From Nocardiopsis alborubida (GTDB lineage: Bacteria > Actinomycetota > Actinomycetes > Streptosporangiales > Streptosporangiaceae): 64,000 nt of DNA. The position numbers and the translations under genes are program-made. Under the pieces are notes generated by a model that saw nothing but the letters and a program-made list of their open reading frames with translations, did not search any database and was not told the DNA's origin. Position 1 is the stretch's first letter; every line of letters begins with the position of its first letter. The stretch lies in assembly GCF_012396365.1 (NCBI RefSeq), contig NZ_JAAXPG010000007.1:182154-246153 (forward strand), in the 5' to 3' direction. Of the stretch, positions 8,622 through 17,904 are shown piece by piece.

Positions 8622-8983
8622 GGCTCTGTCTCCCTGGATGCCGCGGGCCCCTTCTCGGGCCCTTTCACCCCTAGGTCGAACGGGGGGTGCCGCGGATCGA
8701 CACGTCCGCCGATCTTTTTCCGAGGAATTCTGACAGAGCCCGGATCCGCCTGCGGAGCGACGCCCCGCCGCCCCGGGCCGATCGTTCCCCGGGGGCTGGT
8801 GCCCGGCTCAGGACGTGCCGGTGAGTCTGCCCATGACGCCGTACACCTGCTGTGGGGTCAGCGGGACCCGGGAACTGGAACACGTACACCACGCGCGACC
8901 GCGCCGAGCGGTTCCACCCCGGGTCGCCGGCTCCGCGGGCCGCGGTGTAGCACCCGGACGCGCGTCGCCGCCCCGCGGCCCGC
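8622..8983. other. Intergenic region without a supported gene
   Basis: These 362 bases separate the DGPF gene and the hydrolase gene, both on the minus strand. Open frames here lack ribosome-binding sites and resemble no family. The right half may carry a decayed end of a coding frame (minus-strand PLTPQQVYGVMGRLTG before a stop near 8814), but I cannot identify it. Confidence 0.4.
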
Positions 8984-9862
8984 CTACCGGGCCAGGAGGT
9001 CGCGCAGCGCCCCGACCACCTCGGCCGGGGCCTCCTCGGCCATGAAGTGACCACAGGTCACCGTGCTGTGGTGCAGGTCGGGCGCCCAGGCCCGCCACAC
9101 CGCGGCGGCGTCGTAGCCCAGCGCCGCACCCCAGTCCTGCTGGAGTACCGACACCGGCATGGCCAGGCGCCGCCCGGCCGCGCGGTCGGCCTCGTCGTGC
9201 TCGACGTCGATCCCGGCCGAGGCCCGGTAGTCGGCCACGATCGAGGTCACGGCATCGCGGGAGGCCCTCAGGTAGGCGGCGCGCACCTCGGCGGGGATCG
9301 CCTCGGGGTCGCGTGTCCAGATGTCCAGGAAGTGCCCGAAGAACGCGTCCGGGCTGGCGCCGATCAGCTGCTCGGGAAGGCCGGGCAGCTGTGCCATGAG
9401 GTACAGGTGGAAGCCCACCGCGGCCGAGGCCCCGCGCATCACCTCCCACATGTCCAGGGTCGGCAGCACGTCGAGCGAGGCCAGGTGGGTGACGGCCTCG
9501 GGGTGGTCCAGCCCCGCGCGGATCGCGACCAGGGCGCCCCGGTCGTGGCCCGCCAGGGCGAAGCGTTCGTGGCCCAGGGCGCGGGCCAGGGCGACGACGT
9601 CGGTGGCCATCGTGCGCTTGGCGTAGGCGTTCCCGTCCGTGTCGGCGGGTTTGTCGCTGTCGCCGTAGCCGCGCAGGTCCGGGCAGATGACGGTGTGGTC
9701 GGCGGCCAGGTCGGCCGCGACGTGGCGCCACATCAGGTGGGTCTGGGGAAAGCCGTGCAGCAGCACGAGGGGGCTGCCCGACCCGCCGACGGCGGCGTTG
9801 AGCGCCACGCCCTCGGCGACGGGCACGCGCTGGTAGTCGAATCCCTGGATCCTCGGTTCCAC
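8984..9862 (-). CDS. Alpha/beta-hydrolase, haloacetate dehalogenase/epoxide hydrolase type
   Basis: A 292-aa enzyme. The oxyanion region is LLHGFPQTHLMW. The nucleophile elbow AGHDRGALVA carries Asp (about D107) rather than Ser, as in fluoroacetate dehalogenases and epoxide hydrolases. PDLRGYGDSDKP is typical of that group, and the catalytic His lies in CGHFMAEEAP near residue 271. The GTG at 9862 follows a strong GGAGGAGA. It is divergent from the SARP-type regulator gene with a 160-bp gap, which suggests control by that regulator. The real substrate cannot be told from sequence. Confidence 0.9.
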   Translation of the reverse strand: MEPRIQGFDYQRVPVAEGVALNAAVGGSGSPLVLLHGFPQTHLMWRHVAADLAADHTVICPDLRGYGDSDKPADTDGNAYAKRTMATDVVALARALGHERFALAGHDRGALVAIRAGLDHPEAVTHLASLDVLPTLDMWEVMRGASAAVGFHLYLMAQLPGLPEQLIGASPDAFFGHFLDIWTRDPEAIPAEVRAAYLRASRDAVTSIVADYRASAGIDVEHDEADRAAGRRLAMPVSVLQQDWGAALGYDAAAVWRAWAPDLHHSTVTCGHFMAEEAPAEVVGALRDLLAR

Positions 9863-10009
9863 GGTGGTCTCCTCCGGTGGTTCGAAGTCGGGTCCCCGGC
9901 GGTCGCCGGGGAACTCGGTCGTCCACGAGCCTGCCGGGCGTCGATGAGCAGCCGATGAGCAACGGCTGAGCAGGGGCGTCGGCGGCCCCGGCCGGTGCGG
10001 ACGGCCGGA

Positions 10010-10022
10010 TAGATTTGCTCCC
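10010..10022 (+). promoter_or_regulatory. -10 element for a leaderless SARP gene
   Basis: TAGATT at 10010-10015 is followed by seven bases and then the ATG at 10023. No Shine-Dalgarno sequence precedes the ATG, so transcription probably starts at the start codon. Confidence 0.5.
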
Positions 10023-13000
10023 ATGACGGGGGAGGCGACGGCGGCGACGGCGGTGTTCTTCCGCGTGCTGGGCCCCCTGGAGGCCGTCGGCGCGCACGGA
10101 CCGCTCGCTCTCAAGGGGCCGCGGCACCGCGCGGTCCTGGCCCGGCTCCTGGTCGCCGAGGGCCGCGCCGTGCCCGTCGACCGCCTCGTGGACGACCTGT
10201 GGGAGACACCCACCGAGGGCTCCGTGGCGGCGGTGCGCACCTTCGTCTCCGCGCTGCGCCGGTCCCTGGAGCCGGACCGGCCCGCGCGGCGGCCCGCCCG
10301 GCTGCTGGTGACCGCGCCGCCGGGCTACGCGCTGCGGGCCGGCCCCGACGCGGTCGACGCCCGGTGCTTCGCAGCGGCCGTTGCCCGCGGCGGCGCGCTG
10401 CTCGCCGAGGACCGGCCCGGTGCGGCGCTGGACGGGCTGGAGGAGGCCCTCGGGTGGTGGCGGGGGCCCGCCTACGCCGAGTTCACCGCCTACCCCTGGG
10501 CGCGGGCCGAGGCCGACCGGCTGGAGGGGCTGCGGCTGCTGGCGGTGGAGCGGCACGCCGAGGCGCTCCTGGCGCTGGGCCGGGCGGGCGACGCCGTGCC
10601 CGCCCTGGAGACCCATGCCCTGGCCCACCCCCTGCGTGAGAACGCCTGGCGGCAGTGGGCGCTGGCCCTGTACCGCTCCGGCCGCCAGGGCGACGCGCTG
10701 GCCGTGCTGCGCCGGGCCCGCCGGACCCTGGCGGACGAGTTGGGGGTGGACCCCGGCCCCGGACTGCGGCGCCTGGAGGCCGACGTCCTGGCCCAGGCGC
10801 CCCACCTCACCCCGCGTGCCGCCACCACGGTTCCGGCACGGGCGGAGAGCGCGCCCGAACGCGTTCGGCGGCCCTTCGTGGGCCGGGCCCGGGAGCTGGA
10901 ACTGCTGGCGGAGGCCGCGGCCTCCGCCGCGCCGCACGCTCCGGCCCGGGTCGCGCTGGTCTCCGGTGACGCCGGGGCGGGCAAGACGGTCCTGGCCGAG
11001 GAGCTCGCGCGGCGGCTGGCCGGGCGCGGGTGGACCACGGCCTGGGGGCGCGGCCCCGAGCACGAGGGTGCGCCCGCGGTCTGGCCCTGGACGCAGATCG
11101 CCGCCGTGCTGGCGGCGTCCGCGAACACCGAACATGACACCACGGGTACCACAGCGCCCAGCAGCACCACTGCTCCGGACCGGGACGACGACACCACAGC
11201 GCCGGGGACCACCAGCACGGACCCCGCGGCGGCCCGGTTCGGCGTCCTGCGCCGGGCCTTCCGCCTCCTCGCCTCGGCCTCGCGGCGCGGCCCCGTCCTC
11301 CTGGTCTTCGACGACCTGCACCGGGCGGCGGAGGAGACCCTGGAGCTGTTCACCTTCCTGGCCGCCGAACCGCTCCCCGGGCCGGTGCTGCTCGTGGGGA
11401 CCTACCGGACCGGCGAGGTCCTCCCCGCGCTGACCGCGGCCCTGGCCCGGCTCGCCCCCGGCGAACCGGCCCGTGCCTACCTGGGCGGGCTGAGCGAGGA
11501 GGCGACCGACGCACTCGTCCGGGCCCTGGTCGGCCACGACGTCGGCAGGCGGGCCCTGCGCACCGTCCACCGGCGCAGCGGCGGCAACCCCTTCTTCGTC
11601 CGTGAGCTGGCCCGGCTGCTGTCCGACGGGGACGGCGCCGCGCTCGACACGGTCCCCGCCGGGGTGCGCGACGTCATCCGCCACCGCCTGGACTCCCTGA
11701 CGCCCGGGGCCCGGACCCTGCTGCGGCAGGCCGCCGTGATCGGCCGCGACGTCGACCCCGACGTCCTGTCGGCCCTGTCCCCGGACGGGGGCGCCCTGCT
11801 CGACGCCCTGGACGAGGCGCTGGACGCGGGCTTCCTCACCGACCGCGCGGAACCGGACGAGCCCGACGGCGCCCCCGGCCTGCGCTTCGCGCACGTGCTG
11901 GTGCGCGACACCCTCTACCAGGACCTCTCCCGACCGCGCCGGGCGCACTGGCACACGGCGGTGGCCGAGGCCGTCGAGGCGCTGCACCCCGACCGGGCCG
12001 ACGTGCTCGCCCACCACTTCGGCCGTGCGGGCACCCGTGCCGCTGCCGCCCGGGCCGCACACCACGCGCGCGCCGCGGCCCTGCGGGCAGAGGAGCGCTT
12101 CGCCCCGCACGAGGCGGCCCGGCTGTGGCGTGAGGCCGTCGCCGCCCACGACCGCTCCGGTCAGGAGCGGGTCCGTGAACGTCTGGAGGCGGTCATGGGC
12201 ATGGTGCGGGCGCTGGCCGTCACCGGTCGTCTGGAGGAGGCCCGCCGCCACCGCGCCCGGGCGGTCGCCGCGGCCGAGGGACTGGGCGACGTGGAGCTGA
12301 CGGCGCAGGTCATCACCGCCTTCGACGTGCCAGCCCTGTGGCCGCGCAACGACGACGAGGCGCTGGCCCGCCAGGTGGCCGGAGCCGCCGAGCGCACCCT
12401 GGCCGCCCTGCCCGAGGACCGTCGGGAGCAGCGCGCCCGCCTGCTGTGCGCCCTGGCCCTGGAACTGCGCGGGACCGCCACCGGACGGGGGCCGGACGCC
12501 GCCCGCCAGGCCGAGGAGTCCGCCCGCGGGCTCGGCGACCCGGCTCTGCTGTGCCTGGCGCTCAACGCCCGCTTCATGCAGTCCTTCCAGGACGCGGGGC
12601 GGGCCCCGCGCCGCGTGGAGATCGGTGCGGAGCTGGTCGATCTGGCCTCCCGTCACGGCCTGGTGACCTTCGAGGTGCTCGGCCACCTCGTCCTGGTCCA
12701 GGCGTACTCCGCGCTCGCCGACTTCGGCGCCGCCGACGCCCACGCGGTCAGCGCCGACCGGCTGGGCTCGCGCCACGGGATTCCGCTGGTGGGGGTGTTC
12801 ACCCGGTGGTACGAGGCGCTGCGCACGGCCGTGCGGGGATCCGCCGAGGAGGCCGAGGCCGCCTACCGGGCCGCGAGCGTGCGGCTCGCCGACACCGGCA
12901 TGCCGGGGGTGGAACAGGGCGTCCTGCCCCTGGCGCTGCTGTGCCTGCGCCTCCAGGGCGACGAGCCCGTACCGGTGGACCCGCGCCAGGACTGGGGGCC

Positions 13001-13388
13001 CTACCTCGCCTGGGCCGACGCCCTGGCCTCCCCGGAGTCCGCGCCCCCGCCGCCCGACGCGCCGCCCGGCCTGCTCAGGGAGGTTCTGACCTGCCTGGCC
13101 GCCCGGGCCGCCACCGCCGTCGGCGACCGCTCCGCGATGGAGCGCGCCCACCGCCTGCTCTCACCCGCCGCGGGGGAGCTGGCCGGTGCGGGCAGCGGCC
13201 TGGTGACCCTGGGGCCGGTCGCGTACCAGCTCGGCGACCTCGACCGCGCGCTCGGGTGCCGGGAGCGGGCCGCGGAGCACTACCGGCTGGCCCTGCGCGT
13301 GGCCGCCGGGGCCGGGTCGCCGCGCTGGAGCGCCGCGGCCCGGGCGGCCCTGGCCGACCTGGAGACTGAGCAGCGCGCTCGTCAGTGA
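10023..13388 (+). CDS. AfsR/SARP-type transcriptional regulator with NTPase and TPR regions
   Basis: Large regulator of 1121 aa. Residues 10-100 are an OmpR-type winged helix (LGPLEAVGAHGPLALKGPRH). Residues 110-260 are a bacterial transcriptional activation domain (BTAD). A STAND-like ATPase follows, with Walker A SGDAGAGKT near 315 and Walker B VLLVFDDLHRA near 425, and then a long helical repeat region to the C-terminus. A Thr/Ala/Asp-rich stretch at about residues 372-400 interrupts the ATPase domain and looks like a flexible insert. The gene stands alone and is divergent from the hydrolase gene, its most likely target. No biosynthetic cluster is adjacent. Confidence 0.93.
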   Translation: MTGEATAATAVFFRVLGPLEAVGAHGPLALKGPRHRAVLARLLVAEGRAVPVDRLVDDLWETPTEGSVAAVRTFVSALRRSLEPDRPARRPARLLVTAPPGYALRAGPDAVDARCFAAAVARGGALLAEDRPGAALDGLEEALGWWRGPAYAEFTAYPWARAEADRLEGLRLLAVERHAEALLALGRAGDAVPALETHALAHPLRENAWRQWALALYRSGRQGDALAVLRRARRTLADELGVDPGPGLRRLEADVLAQAPHLTPRAATTVPARAESAPERVRRPFVGRARELELLAEAAASAAPHAPARVALVSGDAGAGKTVLAEELARRLAGRGWTTAWGRGPEHEGAPAVWPWTQIAAVLAASANTEHDTTGTTAPSSTTAPDRDDDTTAPGTTSTDPAAARFGVLRRAFRLLASASRRGPVLLVFDDLHRAAEETLELFTFLAAEPLPGPVLLVGTYRTGEVLPALTAALARLAPGEPARAYLGGLSEEATDALVRALVGHDVGRRALRTVHRRSGGNPFFVRELARLLSDGDGAALDTVPAGVRDVIRHRLDSLTPGARTLLRQAAVIGRDVDPDVLSALSPDGGALLDALDEALDAGFLTDRAEPDEPDGAPGLRFAHVLVRDTLYQDLSRPRRAHWHTAVAEAVEALHPDRADVLAHHFGRAGTRAAAARAAHHARAAALRAEERFAPHEAARLWREAVAAHDRSGQERVRERLEAVMGMVRALAVTGRLEEARRHRARAVAAAEGLGDVELTAQVITAFDVPALWPRNDDEALARQVAGAAERTLAALPEDRREQRARLLCALALELRGTATGRGPDAARQAEESARGLGDPALLCLALNARFMQSFQDAGRAPRRVEIGAELVDLASRHGLVTFEVLGHLVLVQAYSALADFGAADAHAVSADRLGSRHGIPLVGVFTRWYEALRTAVRGSAEEAEAAYRAASVRLADTGMPGVEQGVLPLALLCLRLQGDEPVPVDPRQDWGPYLAWADALASPESAPPPPDAPPGLLREVLTCLAARAATAVGDRSAMERAHRLLSPAAGELAGAGSGLVTLGPVAYQLGDLDRALGCRERAAEHYRLALRVAAGAGSPRWSAAARAALADLETEQRARQ

Positions 13389-13586
13389 TCGGTCGGACGG
13401 CCCGACGCGGTCGCGTGTCCGTGCCCTCCGTCCGGGTAGCGAGGTCCACGGGGCCCGCCGCGCCGGTGCGTCGGCTCCGACCACACGGGTGGCGCGGCGC
13501 CCAGGGTGCGGGATCCGGGTCCCCGGCCGATGACCCGCGATCGCGACGCGCACGCCGCGATGTGTAGTTTGGCCCTGTTGTGATAA

Positions 13587-13608
13587 AAAGTTAGGCGTGC
13601 CGAACTTT
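13587..13608 (+). promoter_or_regulatory. Palindromic operator spanning the start codon (DtxR/MntR-like, putative)
   Basis: AAAGTTAGGC-gt-GCCGAACTTT is a 22-bp palindrome with 10-bp arms and one mismatch. The GTG start codon of the metal-binding lipoprotein gene lies at its centre (13597-13599). A -10-like GATAAA at 13582-13587 runs into it. The core resembles sites of DtxR-family metal regulators (TTAGG...), which suits a Mn/Zn importer; naming the regulator is inference. Confidence 0.6.
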
Positions 13609-14544
13609 CAAGATGAGGCTTCTTCACATTCCTGGTCGGCGAGGCTCCCCGCCGCCTCCCTCGCCCTTGTCCTGGGCCTGACCGCCTGCTCCTCCTCCGC
13701 CGGACAGGAGCGCGACGACGGACGGCTCCTGGTCCTGACCACGTTCACCGTTCTGGCGGACATGGCACGCAACGTCGCCGACGGGCGCGTGGAGGTCGCC
13801 TCGCTCACCCGGCCCGGAGCCGAGATCCACGGCTACGAACCCACCCCCGACGACCTCGTCCGCGGCCAGGACGCCGACCTGATCCTGGAGAACGGGCTCG
13901 GTCTGGAGGCCTGGTTCAGCCAGTTCACCGAACGCGTGCAGGCCCCCACCGCCGTGCTCAGCGACGGCGTCGAGACCATCCCCGTCTCCGCGGGGGAGTA
14001 CGAGGGCCAGCCCAACCCCCACGCCTGGATGTCCCCCGACAACGCCCCCGTCTACGTCGACAACATCCGCGACGCCCTCACCGAACTCGACCCCGGGGGC
14101 GAGCAGGTCTACGCCGAGGCGGCCGAGGCCTACAAGGACGAGATCAGCGAGGTCGGCGACTACCTGGAGGACGAACTCGCCGGGGTCCCCGACAGCTCCC
14201 GGGCCCTGGTCACCTGTGAGGGCGCCTTCTCCTACCTGGCACGCGACGCTGGACTGACCGAGATGTACCTGTGGCCGGTCAACGCCGAGACCCAGGGCAC
14301 CCCCCGGCAGACCGCCGCCGTCACCGAGTTCGTCCGCGACAACCAGGTGCCCGCCGTCTTCTGCGAGAGCACCGTCAACGACGGCTCCCAGCGCTCGGTG
14401 GCGCGCGAGACCGGCGCCGCCATGGGCCGGACCCTCTACGTCGACTCCCTGTCCGAGGAGGGCGGCCCCGTCCCCACCTACCTGGACCTGCTGCGCCACG
14501 ACGCCGAGGCCATCGTGGCCGGGCTGCGGGGGGAGGATCGGTGA
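13597..14544 (+). CDS. Metal ABC transporter substrate-binding lipoprotein (ZnuA/MntC/TroA family)
   Basis: A 315-aa protein. A signal peptide ends in lipobox LTAC (Cys near residue 29), so it is anchored outside the membrane. Family features include GYEPTPDDL, NPHAWMSPDNAPVYVDNI with a metal-binding His, and a C-terminal CESTVNDG region. The GTG start sits directly after a -10-like element and inside a palindrome; no ribosome-binding site is visible, so a leaderless mRNA is likely. It is the first gene of a three-gene importer operon. Mn2+ is more likely than Zn2+ because the His-rich loop of Zn binders is absent (inference). Confidence 0.9.
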   Translation: MPNFQDEASSHSWSARLPAASLALVLGLTACSSSAGQERDDGRLLVLTTFTVLADMARNVADGRVEVASLTRPGAEIHGYEPTPDDLVRGQDADLILENGLGLEAWFSQFTERVQAPTAVLSDGVETIPVSAGEYEGQPNPHAWMSPDNAPVYVDNIRDALTELDPGGEQVYAEAAEAYKDEISEVGDYLEDELAGVPDSSRALVTCEGAFSYLARDAGLTEMYLWPVNAETQGTPRQTAAVTEFVRDNQVPAVFCESTVNDGSQRSVARETGAAMGRTLYVDSLSEEGGPVPTYLDLLRHDAEAIVAGLRGEDR

Positions 14545-15287
14545 ACGCCGCCATCGAGGTCACCGACGCCACCGTCCGCTACGGCGACGTCCTGGCACTG
14601 GACGGCGTGAGCCTGTCCGTGGCCCCCGGCCGCGTCTGCGGCCTGCTGGGCACCAACGGGTCGGGCAAGTCCACCCTGTTCAAGACCGTGCTCGGCCTCG
14701 TCCCGACCGACGGGGGTCGGGTGCGGATCCTCGGACACACCGGGGCCGCCGCCCGCCGCCGCGGGCTGGTGGGCTACGTGCCCCAGTCCGAGCAGGTCGA
14801 CTGGGCCTTCCCGGTACGCGTGCGCGACGTGGTGATGATGGGCCGCTACGGGCGCATGGGACAGCGGCGACGCCCCCGCCCCGCCGACCGGGAGGCGGTC
14901 GAGCACGCCCTGGACCGCACCCACCTGGGCGACCTGGCCGACCGCCAGATCGGCGCGCTCTCCGGCGGCCAGCGCAAACGCGCCTTCGTGGCCCGCGCCA
15001 TCGCCCAAGGCGCCGACGTGCTCCTGCTCGACGAGCCCTTCGCCGGGATCGACAAGCGCTCGGAGGGGCGCATCACCGAACTGCTGCTGCAACTGCGCGG
15101 CGAGGGCCACACCCTGCTGGTTTCCACCCACGACCTGGCCCAGGTGCCCGCCCTGTGCGACGAGGCGGTGCTGCTCCAGCGGCGCGTCGTCGCGCACGGC
15201 GCCCCCGAGGAGGTCCTGCGCCCGGAGACCCTCATGGAGGCCTTCGGGATCCACACCGACGAGGAGGGAACGGCATGGACGCGCTGA
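14541..15287 (+). CDS. Metal ABC transporter ATP-binding protein (Mn/Zn type)
   Basis: A 248-aa ABC ATPase. Walker A is GTNGSGKST, the Q-loop lies at YVPQSEQVDW, the signature is LSGGQRKRAF, and Walker B is VLLLDEPFAGID, with H-loop residue in STHDL. The YVPQ...VDWAFP stretch is characteristic of manganese/zinc importers. The GTG start overlaps the stop of the binding-protein gene (GTGA) and is preceded by GGGGGGAGGA. It powers import through the permease encoded next. Confidence 0.94.
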   Translation: MNAAIEVTDATVRYGDVLALDGVSLSVAPGRVCGLLGTNGSGKSTLFKTVLGLVPTDGGRVRILGHTGAAARRRGLVGYVPQSEQVDWAFPVRVRDVVMMGRYGRMGQRRRPRPADREAVEHALDRTHLGDLADRQIGALSGGQRKRAFVARAIAQGADVLLLDEPFAGIDKRSEGRITELLLQLRGEGHTLLVSTHDLAQVPALCDEAVLLQRRVVAHGAPEEVLRPETLMEAFGIHTDEEGTAWTR

Positions 15288-16189
15288 CCGCGGTCGCGGA
15301 GTGGTTCACGGTGCCCCTGGGCTTCGACTTCGTCCGCCGCGCCCTGCTGGTCAGCGTGGTCGCCGGGGTGGCGTGCGCCGTCCTGTCGTGCTGGATGACG
15401 CTGGTGGGCTGGTCGCTGATGGGCGACGCCGTCTCCCACGCCGTCCTGCCCGGGGTGGTGCTGTCCTACCTGTTCGGTCTGCCCTTCGCCGTGGGCGCGC
15501 TGGTCTTCGGCGCCGGGTCGGTCGCCCTGATCGGGGTGGTCAACCGCACCTCCCGGGTCAAGGAGGACGCCGTCATCGGCGTGGTCTTCACGGCCATGTT
15601 CGCCCTGGGCCTGGTCCTGGTCTCGCGCGTGCCCAGCCAGACCGACCTGGGGCACATCCTGTTCGGCAACGTGCTGGGGGTGTCCGACACCGACATCTGG
15701 CAGGTGCTCGTCCTGGCCGGGGTGGTGCTGGCGGTGGTCTGGTACAAGCACCGCGACCTGACCCTGTACGCCTTCGACCCGGTGCACGCGCACGCGGTGG
15801 GCATCAACCCCCGGCTGCTGGAGACCCTGCTGCTGGGACTGCTGTCGGTCACGGTGGTGGTGGCCCTCCAGGCGGTGGGGATCATCCTGGTCGTGGCCAT
15901 GGTCATCGTCCCCGGGGCGACCGCCTACCTGCTCACCGACCGCTTCGAGCGGATGCTGGTCATCTCCGCGGCGGTGGCCGCGGCGGCGGCCGCGGCGGGG
16001 GTGTTCCTCAGCTTCCACCTGAACGTGTCCACCGGCGGGGCGATCGTGCTGGCCCAGTCGGCGGCCTTCACCCTGGCCTACCTGTTCTCGCCCCGCCAGG
16101 GCGTGCTGCGGCGGCGCCGCGCCGCACGGGGGACCGGGGCCCGCGCGGACGGCCGTGGGCGGACCCGCCCCGCGAAGGAACCGTCCTAG
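15275..16189 (+). CDS. Metal ABC transporter permease (ABC-3 family)
   Basis: A 304-aa integral membrane protein with about eight hydrophobic segments. It shows family features such as SLMGDAVSHAVLPGVVLSYL and a VPGATAYLLTDRF region. The ATG at 15275 overlaps the ATPase gene by 13 bp and has the ribosome-binding site GAGGAGGGA. With the preceding two genes it forms a complete Mn/Zn-type importer. The C-terminus ends in an Arg/Ala-rich cytoplasmic tail. Confidence 0.93.
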   Translation: MDALTAVAEWFTVPLGFDFVRRALLVSVVAGVACAVLSCWMTLVGWSLMGDAVSHAVLPGVVLSYLFGLPFAVGALVFGAGSVALIGVVNRTSRVKEDAVIGVVFTAMFALGLVLVSRVPSQTDLGHILFGNVLGVSDTDIWQVLVLAGVVLAVVWYKHRDLTLYAFDPVHAHAVGINPRLLETLLLGLLSVTVVVALQAVGIILVVAMVIVPGATAYLLTDRFERMLVISAAVAAAAAAAGVFLSFHLNVSTGGAIVLAQSAAFTLAYLFSPRQGVLRRRRAARGTGARADGRGRTRPAKEPS

Positions 16190-16228
16190 CTCCACCGCCG
16201 CCGACGGGCGCGGCCCGCCGCGTCGCCG

Positions 16229-17185
16229 CTAGGGGCGCCGCACGTCGATGACGTACTTCCCGCGGACGCCGCCCGCCTCCAGTCTGCGGTGGGCCTCCGC
16301 GATGTCGGCCATCGGGAGGACCGTGTCGACCATGGGGCGGATCCTCCCCTCCTCGACGGCCCGGGTGAGTTCGGCGATGCGCTCCGCCGACGGGTTGTTG
16401 CTGAAGAGCTTGGTCCGGCCGGGCCGCACGGCGGCCCGGAGCCCGGTGCCGAGCAGGGATCTGAGGACGCGGTCCGGGTCGAAGGCGAGCGCGACCATGC
16501 GCCCGCGCCGGTGCAGCCGCGCCTGGTAGGCGCCGAGGTCGGTGCCGACCAGGTCGACGATGACGTCGAAGCGGCCGAGGTCCTGCGGCCGGGTCGTGCG
16601 GTAGTCCAGGGCCTCGTCGGCGCCGAGTCCCCGGATCCAGTCGAGGTTGCGGGCCCCGGCGAGGGCGGTGACCTCGGCGCCGAGCGCCTTGCCCAGCTGC
16701 ACCGCGACGTTGCCGACGCCTCCGGTGGCGCCGCGGACCAGGAGCCGTTCACCGGGCGCGAGGCGGGCCTTGTCCGTCAGCGCGGTCAGGGCGGTGGTGC
16801 CCGCCCCCGGAAGGGCGGCGGCCTCCAGGAGGCCGAGGTTCCCGGGCGCGCTGGCGAGCCGCCGCTCGGGGACGACGACGTGGTCGGCGACGGACCCGAA
16901 GACGAAGTGCGGCATGAGCCCCCACACCGCGTCCCCCGCCCGCCAGGCGCGCACTCCGGCGCCCACGGACGCGACGCGGCCCGTGAAGTCGACGCCCACG
17001 CTCCGGGGGAACCGTGCGCGGGTGACCCCGCGCATCCTGCCCGAGCGGAAGGCGAGCTCAGCCGCGTCCACGCTCGCGGCGTGCACCTCGACGAGCACCT
17101 CGCCCTCTCCCGGGCTCGGCGTGGGCACCTCGTCGACGCGCAACACCTCGGGCGGGCCGAATCGGTCGTACCGCACAGCGCGCAT
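16229..17185 (-). CDS. NAD(P)-dependent MDR-family oxidoreductase (quinone reductase-like)
   Basis: A 318-aa medium-chain dehydrogenase/reductase without the structural-zinc cysteine cluster. The N-terminal GroES-like part has GPPEVLRVDEVPTPSPGEGEVLVEV. The Rossmann part has the nucleotide motif VRGATGGVGNVAVQLGKALG and ends with a GKYVIDV strand. It is divergent from the TetR gene at 17290. The gap holds a palindrome that also appears positioned to control this promoter, so it is likely induced when TetR releases its ligand-dependent operator. Substrate unknown. Confidence 0.9.
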   Translation of the reverse strand: MRAVRYDRFGPPEVLRVDEVPTPSPGEGEVLVEVHAASVDAAELAFRSGRMRGVTRARFPRSVGVDFTGRVASVGAGVRAWRAGDAVWGLMPHFVFGSVADHVVVPERRLASAPGNLGLLEAAALPGAGTTALTALTDKARLAPGERLLVRGATGGVGNVAVQLGKALGAEVTALAGARNLDWIRGLGADEALDYRTTRPQDLGRFDVIVDLVGTDLGAYQARLHRRGRMVALAFDPDRVLRSLLGTGLRAAVRPGRTKLFSNNPSAERIAELTRAVEEGRIRPMVDTVLPMADIAEAHRRLEAGGVRGKYVIDVRRP

Positions 17186-17213
17186 GGTCGTTCTCCCCGG
17201 TCTCTCGACAAGA

Positions 17214-17270
17214 AAGTGGGGTGGCCCCCCACTTCGTTCCGCTAAGATAACCGGAGAGGAGCCCCACTTA
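17214..17270. promoter_or_regulatory. TetR operator between divergent genes
   Basis: Perfect inverted repeat AAGTGGGG-tggcc-CCCCACTT at 17214-17234. A third half-site CCCCACTTA is at 17262-17270, and TAAGAT at 17243-17248 could be the -10 of the tetR gene. The arrangement covers both divergent promoters, as expected for an autoregulated TetR repressor. Confidence 0.7.
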
Positions 17271-17289
17271 GCAAGCGCAGGAGGTCACG

Positions 17290-17904
17290 GTGGTCGAGAG
17301 CGCGGTGCGGAAGCCCTTGCGCGCCGACGCCCGGCGCAACTACGAACGCATCGTCGCCAGGGCCGAGGAGGCGTTCGCGGCCCACGGCGTCGATGCCTCG
17401 CTGGAGGAGATCGCCCGCCGGGCCGGGGTGGGATCGGCGACCCTGCACCGGCACTTCCCCTCCCGCCGACGCCTGCTGGAGGCGGTCTTCCACGACCGCG
17501 TCGAAGCGCTCTGCGCGAGGGCGCGGGAGCACGCCCGCACCAGCGGGCCCGGACCCGCCCTCTTCGCCTGGCTGCGGGACCTCAACGCCTACGCCGAGTC
17601 CAGCCGCGGTCTGGCCGCCTCGCTGCTGCGGGACGGCCGCGACGCCGACCTGCTGGAGCGCGACGGCGGCTGCGCGGCGACGATCACCGTCGCGGCCGGT
17701 GAACTCCTGGAGCACGCCCGTCGGGCACGGGCGGTGCGCCCCGATGTGCGCGCCGAGGACCTGGTCGCGCTCGTCAGCGCCATCTCGCTCGCCACCGAGG
17801 ACCACCCCGACGAAGCGCAGGCGGGCCGCCTGCTGGACATCGCGATCGCGGGCGTGCGCCCACGGGAGGACGAGCCCGCGGCCACGACCCGCGGAACTCC
17901 CTGA
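17290..17904 (+). CDS. TetR-family transcriptional regulator
   Basis: A 204-aa regulator. The N-terminal HTH is typical: NYERIVARAEEAFAAHGVDA, then LEEIARRAGVGSATLHRHF and PSRRRLLEAVF. The C-terminal ligand domain resembles those of small TetR proteins that control neighbouring oxidoreductases. The GTG start has AGGAGG six bases upstream. Target and operator are most likely the divergent MDR gene and the 17214-17234 palindrome. Confidence 0.92.
   Translation: MVESAVRKPLRADARRNYERIVARAEEAFAAHGVDASLEEIARRAGVGSATLHRHFPSRRRLLEAVFHDRVEALCARAREHARTSGPGPALFAWLRDLNAYAESSRGLAASLLRDGRDADLLERDGGCAATITVAAGELLEHARRARAVRPDVRAEDLVALVSAISLATEDHPDEAQAGRLLDIAIAGVRPREDEPAATTRGTP

Noticed and set aside
8808..13151. 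Open minus-strand frame of 1447 codons
   Set aside because: It is the antisense shadow of the SARP gene in very GC-rich DNA and its product is low-complexity Gly/Gln/Arg-rich. Only the hydrolase part in another frame is real.
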